Positions 15,997-23,269 of a DNA stretch of 42,683 nucleotides are shown here, piece after piece. Positions within the stretch are counted from its first letter, which is position 1. Every line of letters starts with the position of its first letter. The notes under the pieces were generated by a model, which was given only the letters and a program-made list of their open reading frames with translations, did not search any database and was not told the origin of the DNA. The stretch is from the NCBI GenBank assembly GCA_964612855.1, contig CAZTDR010000015.1, positions 1 to 42,683 on the forward strand. Direction: 5' to 3'. The translations under genes were made by a program, and so were the position numbers. This DNA comes from DATIJJ01 sp964612855 (GTDB lineage: Bacteria > Pseudomonadota > Gammaproteobacteria > DSM-16500).

Positions 15997-17652
15997 TCAA
16001 GCAACAACTGCACTAACTTGCTTAGCCACCGCAGGCAAATAATGTTCTCGCTGCAAAAATTCAATAATTTTTGTCACCGCTTCTTCCACCGTCAAATGAG
16101 TCGTATCTAACGTTATTTCTGGATTGATGGGTTCTTCATAAGGATCATCAATGCCCGTAAAACTTTTAATTTCACCTTGGCGCGCTTTCGCATACAAACC
16201 TTTAATATCACGCTTCTCACAGGCTTGGAGTGAGGTAGAAAGAAAAATTTCAATGTATCCGCCGAATTGTGAAATTAATTGGCGATTTTCCGTGCGAGCG
16301 CTACGATAAGGCGCGATGGCAGCACAAATTGCGATACCTCCTGCTTTGGTCACTTCCGATGCCACAAAACCAATGCGTCTAATATTTAAATCACGGTCGG
16401 CTTTGGAAAAACCTAGCTCATTTGCCAAAATACGGCGTACGATATCACCATCCAGCAATGTAATATTTCTTTTACCATGGCTCATTAAGCGCGCTAATAA
16501 GGCATTGGCCAACGTAGTTTTACCTGCACCGGACAAGCCGGTAAAAAATAAGGTAAAGCCTTGTTTGGTTTTAGAGGGATAGGAGAGGCGCAATTCTTGA
16601 ATAATTTCGGGAAATGAAAACCATTCAGGAATGGGTTTTTCATGTAATAACATATCGCGTAATTGAGTGCCCGACACGGTAAGTGCTGTCTCATCGGCTT
16701 GTATTTCATTGCTGGGGCAGTAAGCTTTGCGTTCTTTAACGTAAACCATTTCTTGGAAGAAAATAGGTTCAATACCGATTTCATGCTGATAGCGTTCGAC
16801 TAATTCTTGGGCTGCATAAGGATCATAAAAAGGTTTATTTTGCGAATCATTACCCGGTCCCGCATGATCTCTTCCCACTATAAAATGGGTGCAGCCATAA
16901 TTTTTACGAATTAAAGCATGCCAAACCGCTTCACGGGGCCCGCCCATGCGCATAGCCAGGGGTAGCAAGCTGAGTGAGGCGCATTGTTCGGGATAATAAT
17001 TTAAGATTTTTTGATAGCAATGCACACGAGTGTAATAATTAATATCACCTGGTTTAGTCAATCCCACAACGGGGTGAATTAAAACATGTCCACCAATTTG
17101 TTTAGCAGCCCGGAAAGTTAATTCCATGTGAGCTCGATGCATCGGATTGCGTGTTTGAAAGCCAACTACTTTTTTCAAGCCAGCGGCCGCAAAAAATTGT
17201 TTAAGTGATGTGGGAGTTTGACGTAATTCAGCAAAATCATAATATTTTGGCATTTGCACCAGAGTAACCGGTCCGCCTAAATACCAATTGCCTGCCTGAT
17301 TTAATAAATAATTCACGCCAGGATGTTTGGGGTCTTCTGTTCCAAATACGCTTGCCGCTTCAGCTAATTTATCGGGCTGCCATTTGTCGGTGACCTCGAT
17401 TGAGGCGAGCAGTGTATTGTCTGTGTCATATAATCCGACTTGACTGCCCAGTTCGATCGTCTGGGCGAATTCGTGTGTGACATCTAACGTGATAGGCATG
17501 GGCCATAATTCGCCCGTGCTTAACTGCATTTGAGATAAGACTGTTTCATAATCAGCTTGGCTGAGAAACCCTGTTAAAGGGTGAAATCCACCAATTAATA
17601 ACATGTCGAGGTCGCAGCGTTGGCGCGGGGTAAGAATCCATTTAAAAGTCAT
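15997..17652 (-). CDS. sat-cysC: Bifunctional ATP sulfurylase / APS kinase (PAPS synthase)
   Basis: Makes adenylyl sulfate from ATP and sulfate, then phosphorylates it to PAPS. 551 residues from the ATG at 17650-17652, chosen because GGAGGG lies 6-11 bases upstream and the family begins here; the frame is open 28 codons further. Sulfurylase domain (about 1-350): QTRNPMHRAHMEL (166-178) with the HxxH histidines 172 and 175, and GRDHAG (260-265). APS kinase domain (about 365-540): P-loop GLSGAGKTT (372-380), DGDIVRR (401-407), and IAPYR where E. coli CysC has a phosphoserine (Ala447 here). With no reductase in the window and a sulfotransferase downstream, it probably feeds sulfation rather than cysteine synthesis. 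Confidence 0.93.
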   Translation of the reverse strand: MTFKWILTPRQRCDLDMLLIGGFHPLTGFLSQADYETVLSQMQLSTGELWPMPITLDVTHEFAQTIELGSQVGLYDTDNTLLASIEVTDKWQPDKLAEAASVFGTEDPKHPGVNYLLNQAGNWYLGGPVTLVQMPKYYDFAELRQTPTSLKQFFAAAGLKKVVGFQTRNPMHRAHMELTFRAAKQIGGHVLIHPVVGLTKPGDINYYTRVHCYQKILNYYPEQCASLSLLPLAMRMGGPREAVWHALIRKNYGCTHFIVGRDHAGPGNDSQNKPFYDPYAAQELVERYQHEIGIEPIFFQEMVYVKERKAYCPSNEIQADETALTVSGTQLRDMLLHEKPIPEWFSFPEIIQELRLSYPSKTKQGFTLFFTGLSGAGKTTLANALLARLMSHGKRNITLLDGDIVRRILANELGFSKADRDLNIRRIGFVASEVTKAGGIAICAAIAPYRSARTENRQLISQFGGYIEIFLSTSLQACEKRDIKGLYAKARQGEIKSFTGIDDPYEEPINPEITLDTTHLTVEEAVTKIIEFLQREHYLPAVAKQVSAVVA

Positions 17653-17689
17653 ATATTCCCTCCAATTTGGGGCACATAGTACCGCTATC

Positions 17690-17718
17690 GGTATAAGAAA
17701 GAAAGAGACGGTAGGCAA
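17690..17718 (-). promoter_or_regulatory. Possible sigma-70 promoter of the sat-cysC operon
   Basis: On the minus strand TTGCCT (17713-17718), a 17-base spacer and TATACC (17690-17695). It is a weak match, but at a sensible distance (about 40 bases) from the ATG. Confidence 0.3.
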
Positions 17719-17757
17719 GGTGCAGCGCCTGCGCATGAAAATTTTCTTTACAGAAAT

Positions 17758-17852
17758 GTAGGGCGGATTAGGCGTTTTTTGCCGTAATCCACCAAATAGA
17801 AAGCACTTGTTTTCGTATTTGGATTACGACGCAAAAAACGCGTCGTGCCACC
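17758..17852. repeat. Two class A palindromes in opposite orientation
   Basis: 17758-17793 reads GTAGGGCGGATTAGGC, T-run, GCCGTAATCCACC. 17821-17852 is the same type inverted, GGATTACGACGC, A-run, GCGTCGTGCCACC. A 27-base linker joins them, as in paired REP/BIME elements. They separate the divergent sat-cysC and DUF6356-cysQ units. Confidence 0.8.
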
Positions 17853-17911
17853 AGCGTGCCCATCGTCTCCAACTTTGCTACAATACCCCCTGGATCATTC
17901 AGGAGTTCACT

Positions 17912-18118
17912 ATGTCACACTTAAAGGAAATTAATGAAACGTATTTCGAGCATATGAAAATGGCACAATGCTTTGGTTTTCGTATGGTTTTAGCAGGGTT
18001 CGCTTGTCTTGTGCATAGTCTTATTCCCAATATTTTTATTACGACCGCAAGCGATACGGTCAAAGTATTAAATCAAGAAATGACTGATCGTAAATCAAAA
18101 AGCCCGACAAATGCATAA
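17912..18118 (+). CDS. DUF6356 family protein
   Basis: 68 residues. It matches DUF6356 along its length: NETYFEHMKMA (about 8-18), GFRMVLAGFACLVHSLIPNI (22-41), TTASDTVKVLNQEM (44-57). Family members are ~65-90 residues with one membrane-embedded hydrophobic segment and no known function. The start is the ATG at 17912 with AGGAG 8-12 bases upstream; the frame continues open upstream into the repeat, but that part is not coding. The last 8 bases overlap cysQ, so translation is probably coupled and the two genes are one unit. Confidence 0.7.
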   Translation: MSHLKEINETYFEHMKMAQCFGFRMVLAGFACLVHSLIPNIFITTASDTVKVLNQEMTDRKSKSPTNA

Positions 18119-18872
18119 CGTTGATATTGAAAAAATCATTTCCCTCTCTGAGCAAGCAGCACAGGCAGTGTTGATGATTTATCGTCAGCCTTCTTTTGAT
18201 GTGACGCTTAAAATGGATAAAAGTTTTTTGACACAAGCGGACATAGCCTCCCACGCTATTATTTGTGAAGAATTACAGCGTCTCTACCCGCAAATTCCTG
18301 TCATTTCTGAAGAATCGACCACTTTTCATGATCATGAAATCCGAAAAAATTGGCATACTTTTTTTTTAGTCGATCCGTTGGATGGCACCAAAGAATTTAT
18401 CGAGCGTAATGATGAGTTCACAATTAATATCGCTTTAGTTCAGCACAATATTCCTGTTTTAGGCATGATTCTTGCGCCAGCATTAGGCGTGATTTATTTT
18501 GCTGAAAAAGATCAAGGTGCTTATAAACGCCAGAACAGTCAAACTTATCGGCTGCCTATTCTATCCCAGCAAACTCAAGATAAAGTGAGAATTGTTATTT
18601 CGCGTTCTCATGCCTGTGCTAAGACCAAAGAATTTATCGCTTCATTTCAACAGCCCACAGCCACGGTTGCTGCAGGCAGTGCTTTAAAATTCGGCTTAGT
18701 GGCGGAAGGAGCCGCCGATATTTATCCGCGATTTACCCCGACCATGGAGTGGGATACAGCAGCAGGACATGTCATCGTTATGGAGGCAGGAAAAAAACTC
18801 ACCACCTGGAATGGAGATAGACTAAATTACAATAAAAAAGACTTAACGAATAGCGGTTTTATAGTGCGTTAA
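18111..18872 (+). CDS. cysQ: 3'(2'),5'-bisphosphate nucleotidase CysQ
   Basis: Hydrolyses 3'-phosphoadenosine 5'-phosphate (PAP) to AMP and phosphate, preventing PAP from inhibiting PAPS-using enzymes. 253 residues, the usual length for this member of the inositol monophosphatase superfamily. Metal-binding motifs are visible: ISEES (65-69), DPLDGTKEF (88-96) and WDTAAGHVIVMEAG in the C-terminal part. Cytoplasmic. It lies in the sulfation cluster, divergent from sat-cysC and the sulfotransferase, whose reaction yields PAP, so its role fits the context. It overlaps the preceding gene by 8 bases. A class A palindrome after the stop may end transcription. Confidence 0.92.
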   Translation: MHNVDIEKIISLSEQAAQAVLMIYRQPSFDVTLKMDKSFLTQADIASHAIICEELQRLYPQIPVISEESTTFHDHEIRKNWHTFFLVDPLDGTKEFIERNDEFTINIALVQHNIPVLGMILAPALGVIYFAEKDQGAYKRQNSQTYRLPILSQQTQDKVRIVISRSHACAKTKEFIASFQQPTATVAAGSALKFGLVAEGAADIYPRFTPTMEWDTAAGHVIVMEAGKKLTTWNGDRLNYNKKDLTNSGFIVR

Positions 18873-18893
18873 GCGGTAATGCTACTTACAGTC

Positions 18894-18933
18894 GTGGGGT
18901 GGATTAGATGCGTTTTTTGCATCGTAATCCACC
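18894..18933. repeat. Class A palindrome, possible bidirectional terminator
   Basis: GTGGGGTGGATTAGATGCG, T-run, then CGTAATCCACC: arms GGTGGATTA-GATGC and GCATC-GTAATCCACC around a TTTTTT loop. It lies between the convergent cysQ and beta-propeller genes. Confidence 0.8.
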
Positions 18934-18949
18934 TTATCAAACAACACGA

Positions 18950-20491
18950 TTATGACTTCTGCAAAAAAACATTCGATACCTTTTCTAAAAACAATCTAAA
19001 CTTTTTAGTATTATCCGGAACCCTATTTTCACTCACCACAAAATTTTTAAATTGCGCACCATGCGATCGCATACCCAATGCACCCTGTAATTCGGTCGTA
19101 TTAAATTTTTTCTTAATAACAGAACCCGAGTCGCATTGAATCGTGAGTTGATTTTGTGTGCGAGTAATCGATAACTTGCCGGTCTGTGGCGCATTGCGAA
19201 CGAGCACTTCTCTCAACTCCCAATTATTTTTGCGATTTTGCCACAAATTAATCGTCGTTTTTTGTTTGTTATAAGAAATTAAAATGGCCAGCATATTGGT
19301 ATCGTCAGGGCCTTGATAACCAATAATGAAACTAATATGTTGTAATGACAGTGCGGATTCTTGGAAAGTATAGTCAAAGGATGCCGTGAAATAATCATGA
19401 AAAGGTTGTTTCAAAATACCTAACGTGAAACGATCATTTTTCGGCGTAAGCCATTCTTTTTCATCTAGCATCCAACTGTTTAGAATGCAGTTAAAGGGTT
19501 GTAATAGATGGCTCTGTGTTTTCCACTGTTGGCTAAGTCGTAATTTTTCTGGATTGTGTTCCGCTATGCTTGCTTTTGTGGTTGCAAGTTGCTTTTCTAA
19601 GTTATCTAAACCGGAAAATAAGCAGCCATGGTGCGCCTCATCTGCCGTGTCTAACAGACGCACTTCATGCACTGAACCATATGGTCCCAAATTGAAATAA
19701 TCCATGGTATTGAATGTTTTTCTATCGATTAGCCAAAGAACACTGGGTGAGGTTTTTCGGTCTTCTCGTGTATGGGTGATTGCGCTATCACCCACGATGA
19801 TGAACTCTTGTGTTGCGGCTAAGCCGCGAGAATAATTGGAAGCGCGAGCGGCCCAAATAGTTTCATTTGATTTAACGTCGATTAATTCACCCGCCTCGGA
19901 ATGACAAGCGATCATATTGCCAGCGTCATCTACCCAAATATTATGTAAACCTGAGCGTTGCTTAAGTTCATGTCTTTCCAATAACGTGCAATCCGGATAA
20001 GAAAATTCGAGGACATGGGAATTTTTTTTAAAACGATGTGCTAACACATAGAGACGATCATTTTTCAAATAGACCGAGTTAAAATGTTCTCCACACGCGT
20101 TATCTTTTCCTAAGCGGTCCCAATGAATATCATTAATACGAATGTCTTTGTAAAAACCATTCGTTGGATCATACAATGTGACGCAATTTCTACCCGTATT
20201 AGTCACAATGATCCAGCCATTTGCCGCGCAGAGAAGTTGGTGAGGTTGGGATAAAAAAAGTGTGCTGTGACGATGGTCAAACGACAAATACCCTTTTTCA
20301 GAAGTGATATAGCTTTCTAAATCGACTAATGTGTCATTGGCTAAGCCTGAATGACTTAAAACCAGGGTATCTGAATTTTTCCACCAAGAAATTCCATAAT
20401 ATTCAGGGCGGTTGGATTCGACGACTTTTACTTGTCTAGATTGTAAGTCAACGAAAAGTAAAGAATTAACGGTAGCAACGAGCGCTTTCAT
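18950..20491 (-). CDS. Beta-propeller-like protein, unassigned
   Basis: 513 residues from the ATG at 20489-20491; an upstream ATG at 20527 would add 12. Neither start has a good ribosome binding site; the chosen one begins directly with the first strand (MKALVATVNSLLFVDL). The first ~300 residues are repeating short beta strands with blade-like motifs (LVLSHSGLANDTLVDL, FLSQPHQLLCAANGWIIVTN, RLYVLAHRF, LHNIWVDDAGNMIACH), resembling the six-bladed propellers of DUF4915/TIGR03032-type proteins. Residues ~340-510 look like a lectin-type jelly roll (IIGYQGPDDTNMLAILISYN). No signal peptide. Convergent with cysQ, in the sulfation cluster; a glycan-binding or glycan-modifying helper is possible but unproven. 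Confidence 0.6.
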   Translation of the reverse strand: MKALVATVNSLLFVDLQSRQVKVVESNRPEYYGISWWKNSDTLVLSHSGLANDTLVDLESYITSEKGYLSFDHRHSTLFLSQPHQLLCAANGWIIVTNTGRNCVTLYDPTNGFYKDIRINDIHWDRLGKDNACGEHFNSVYLKNDRLYVLAHRFKKNSHVLEFSYPDCTLLERHELKQRSGLHNIWVDDAGNMIACHSEAGELIDVKSNETIWAARASNYSRGLAATQEFIIVGDSAITHTREDRKTSPSVLWLIDRKTFNTMDYFNLGPYGSVHEVRLLDTADEAHHGCLFSGLDNLEKQLATTKASIAEHNPEKLRLSQQWKTQSHLLQPFNCILNSWMLDEKEWLTPKNDRFTLGILKQPFHDYFTASFDYTFQESALSLQHISFIIGYQGPDDTNMLAILISYNKQKTTINLWQNRKNNWELREVLVRNAPQTGKLSITRTQNQLTIQCDSGSVIKKKFNTTELQGALGMRSHGAQFKNFVVSENRVPDNTKKFRLFLEKVSNVFLQKS

Positions 20492-20546
20492 AGGATAAAA
20501 ATTCGTAAAAACCGACAATATAAACATTTACTTAGCGGGACGCAAT

Positions 20547-20672
20547 GGCGTTGTTGCGTAACTCACTATCAAAACTGCACTTGTAGGGCATGGCGTGCCA
20601 TGCCCGGCGGCTTCAGCGAAATACGCACGCCGTACCCCTACAACAATAGGGATAGGGTTACGCAACAATGCC
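20547..20672. repeat. Nested double palindrome (class C)
   Basis: Outer arms: GGCGTTGTTGCGTAAC (20547-20562) and 20657-20672, 15 of 16 complementary. Inner: TTGTAGGG at 20581 pairs with CCCCTACAA at 20635-20643, and GGGCATGGC pairs with GCCATGCCC. The loop core CCCGGCGGCTT (20603-20613) is identical to those at 14776 and (inverted) 42600. Confidence 0.8.
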
Positions 20673-20683
20673 GAGTGCAATGT

Positions 20684-20700
20684 AAAAAAAAAGGGGGGGG
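20684..20700 (+). repeat. Homopolymer tract A9G8
   Basis: Nine A followed by eight G, 82 bases upstream of the next start codon. Tracts of this length are prone to slipped-strand length change and to sequencing error. Confidence 0.7.
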
Positions 20701-20782
20701 TATGCTATGCTTAATAAAGGGGCTTAATCAGACTTATTATTTAAAATTAAGCCGTAAACACACGCTTAGAGAGGATTAATAC

Positions 20783-22030
20783 ATGCTATCCGATCACGAT
20801 TCAAGCCAGTTTAGAGGTTCTGGATCTAAGTTTGACCTCCAGCTTGAATTGGAACTCCAAGAAGCGGAAAGAAAAGAGTATGAGCTAATTGAAAAAACTC
20901 GCTTGCTGGTTTTGTGGCATTCTATGGCTGCTATTGTTGATGAAATAAGGATTGAAATAAGACAGGAAGTCCTTAAGAAGCAAGCTGAGTTGAAGTCTGC
21001 GGCTGTGATTTTTGACGAACAAATAGCGCTTATTATCTCTTCTATCCTACAGCTACAGTTCGAAGAAGAGCGTCGCAGAGAAGAGGCAAAAAGAAAGCGA
21101 GTTGCCAATATTTTAGAAGCAGGCGGAATAGCTAAATTATTTTTTCGTATAGCCTCGGTTATTACCGGTGCATTGAAAGTCGCCCACGATGCGATTGGTG
21201 CGATTAGTCAGATTATTCCTCCGTTAAATGCGGCTGTAACGGGTATGATCACGATTGTCGAGTTAATTGAAGCCATTTTCCTTAGCCGTGAAAGTCGAGG
21301 AAGTAAGGGTGTCAAGGTGGCGACAAGTACCATTGGCTCGGGTCTATCCATTTATGCAGCCGTTCTAACATTAAATCCCGTAACGGCACCGTTAGGGGCT
21401 GCGTTACTTGCGGCTTCCATGACCGTGACCGTGTTAAGAGATGTTTTTTATGTCATCAAGCTCAGTCAAGATATCGATGATCCCCAAAAGCTGGATAAAC
21501 TGGCAGAAAATATTAAAGCATTTCAAGAAAGAAAACGCAGTTTATTTTCAAATTCATTGGCATTAGCGGGCACTATTTTCATGGCCGTGATGGCATCCGC
21601 GGTGGTCGGTGCATTGGTAATGAATCCAGTTGGAATAGGGGTAATAGGGACAATTGGGGTTGCTCTGCTAAGTTTTTCTGTCGTTAGTGGTGTCTATAAT
21701 TTTTATAAAAAACACGCTGACTTTTTTGAAAATAATGGAATGACAGAAACAGAGAAGAGTGAGACTCAAAAGAGTGTTGAGCCAAATAGAAAACGGAATA
21801 AGTTAGATCATGGGTTATCCAATATTATGCGCTCGTTGTTTGGAAAGGAAAAAGGGACAAAAGCCACGAAAGATATGGTGCATGATTTACATATAGAGCT
21901 TGAGGGTGTTGAACCAGCTGCTATTCGAGATCGTGCTGATGCGCATTCACAGGCACCTGTGATTTCACGTGACAGTGAAAATGAAACGGAAGGGCGGGAG
22001 AAAGAGAATTTCCCCCGGCATTCTAATTGA
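20783..22030 (+). CDS. Unassigned membrane protein with coiled-coil N-terminus
   Basis: 415 residues. Residues ~15-110 are a long charged helix with coiled-coil character (LELELQEAERKEYELIEKT; EEERRREEAKRKR). Hydrophobic stretches lie at about 113-160, 185-222 (TLNPVTAPLGAALLAASMTV) and 256-306 (MAVMASAVVGALVMNPVGIG), rich in Gly and Ala like bilayer-inserting hairpins. The C-terminal ~100 residues are polar and acidic/basic mixed (GREKENFPRHSN). GAGAGGA lies 9-15 bases upstream. No family is recognised. It could be a host-directed effector or a colicin-like/pore-type protein; neither is proven. Flanked on both sides by large palindromes. Confidence 0.7.
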   Translation: MLSDHDSSQFRGSGSKFDLQLELELQEAERKEYELIEKTRLLVLWHSMAAIVDEIRIEIRQEVLKKQAELKSAAVIFDEQIALIISSILQLQFEEERRREEAKRKRVANILEAGGIAKLFFRIASVITGALKVAHDAIGAISQIIPPLNAAVTGMITIVELIEAIFLSRESRGSKGVKVATSTIGSGLSIYAAVLTLNPVTAPLGAALLAASMTVTVLRDVFYVIKLSQDIDDPQKLDKLAENIKAFQERKRSLFSNSLALAGTIFMAVMASAVVGALVMNPVGIGVIGTIGVALLSFSVVSGVYNFYKKHADFFENNGMTETEKSETQKSVEPNRKRNKLDHGLSNIMRSLFGKEKGTKATKDMVHDLHIELEGVEPAAIRDRADAHSQAPVISRDSENETEGREKENFPRHSN

Positions 22031-22078
22031 GGGGTGTTGGGAAGAGTTGCTCATAGCGTTGTTGCATAATTCACTGAC

Positions 22079-22208
22079 TTTCGTGCCCGAGCCCGTGTGC
22101 GTGCCCGCGCCCGTCTTTTCTTCTACAAACCTTTCTCTTTAATTTTAAAGAAAAAGTTTAGTGTTTCCGCAAGGAAAAGACGGGCGCGGGCACGCACACG
22201 GGCACGAA
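22079..22208. repeat. Long GC-rich inverted repeat
   Basis: Left arm 22079-22120 and right arm 22174-22208: about 35 paired bases, perfect except for a 6-base insert (GAGCCC) in the left arm; the core is GTGTGCGTGCCCGCGCCCGT. The loop holds a smaller AT-rich stem (CTTTCTCTTTA against TAAAGAAAAAG). It lies between convergent genes and could stop transcription from both sides. Confidence 0.85.
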
Positions 22209-22243
22209 AAATCGACGAGAATATTAGGGTCTGTTGACAATCG

Positions 22244-23251
22244 CTACATGATATATTTTTTTTCTAGTGCTCTACGGCCCCATAAGTGTACGGCAGCTGA
22301 AAATTTTTCCAAGAGTGATTTTTTCATGTGATAACACACTTCATAGAGTTCAGCTTGTTCACTGGCTGCAAGTAAGTAATCATCACTGGTACGCAATTCG
22401 TCCACCAATTTTAACGTTAAAGCGTGTGAGCCTAGCCAATGCTCACCTGTTGCGACTTGATTAATATCAATAGTGGGGCGGTGTTCTTGAATGAGATCTT
22501 TAAATAGGCGATGAACATCTTCGATTTCTTCATGCATTTTTTCGCGGCCTTTTTCGGTATTTTCTCCAAAAAGCGTCAACGTTCGTTTAAATTGACCGGC
22601 AGTGATTTGTTCAAAGTCGATATTTTTTTCTTTTAATAAGCGATGAAAATTAGGGAGTTGAATAATCACACCGATAGAACCAATAATGGCGAAAGGAGCG
22701 GCGAGAATTTTATTGGCTATGCATGCCATCATATATCCGCCGCTTGCAGCCACTTTGTCGACAATCACGGTGAGTGGAATATTTTGTTGGCGGATGCGCA
22801 TCAGTTGCGAAGCCGCAAGTCCATAAGCATGTACCATGCCGCCGCCACTTTCTAATTTTACAACAATTTCGTCAGCCGGGGTGGCAATGCCGAGTACGGC
22901 GGTCACTTCTTCCCGTAATGCAGTGACAGCGGAAGCTTTAATATCGCCATTGAAATTCAAAATAAAAATATGTTTGGCAGGTGTGTGCTTCAATGCCTTC
23001 GTTTTGTTTTTGTCCACTTGTTTTTGTTCTTTGTGACGTTTTTTTAATTGGGCTTTTGTTAATATTTCCATGGCCAACATGTCGCGTGTTTCGCGATATT
23101 TTTTATTCAGATTTTTGATGGTGATGTGGCCACTTAATTTTTCTTTTCCACGACTCAAAATGCCCACGATACCCAAAAGTAAGAATAAAATGAACATAAC
23201 TAAAATTAATGTTTTCGCCGTAAAAAGAAATAATTGTAAAAATATATCCAT
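22244..23251 (-). CDS. sohB: Inner-membrane serine protease SohB (S49 family)
   Basis: 335 residues, normal for SohB. An N-terminal membrane anchor spans about 9-32. A soluble protease domain follows: VKLESGGGMVHAYGLAAS (131-148), the nucleophile Ser170 in KVAASGGYMMACIA, the GSIGVI segment (191-196) and the general-base Lys222 in TAGQFKRTLTLFGENT. S49 peptidases use this Ser/Lys dyad to degrade membrane-associated peptides; SohB suppresses degP defects in E. coli. The active site should face the periplasm. GCGAGG precedes the ATG by 5-10 bases. It lies 18 bases after the DedA-PAP2 gene on the same strand, so the two are probably co-transcribed. Confidence 0.92.
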   Translation of the reverse strand: MDIFLQLFLFTAKTLILVMFILFLLLGIVGILSRGKEKLSGHITIKNLNKKYRETRDMLAMEILTKAQLKKRHKEQKQVDKNKTKALKHTPAKHIFILNFNGDIKASAVTALREEVTAVLGIATPADEIVVKLESGGGMVHAYGLAASQLMRIRQQNIPLTVIVDKVAASGGYMMACIANKILAAPFAIIGSIGVIIQLPNFHRLLKEKNIDFEQITAGQFKRTLTLFGENTEKGREKMHEEIEDVHRLFKDLIQEHRPTIDINQVATGEHWLGSHALTLKLVDELRTSDDYLLAASEQAELYEVCYHMKKSLLEKFSAAVHLWGRRALEKKYIM

Positions 23252-23269
23252 CTATACCTCGCGGTGAAT

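Noticed and set aside
17653..17736. N-terminal extension of the sat-cysC frame (28 codons)
   Set aside because: A good ribosome binding site precedes the internal ATG and the family starts there; the extension would read through the likely promoter.
18879..19139. + strand ORF opposite the propeller gene
   Set aside because: Starts inside a class A palindrome and mirrors the coding strand of a much longer, better gene.
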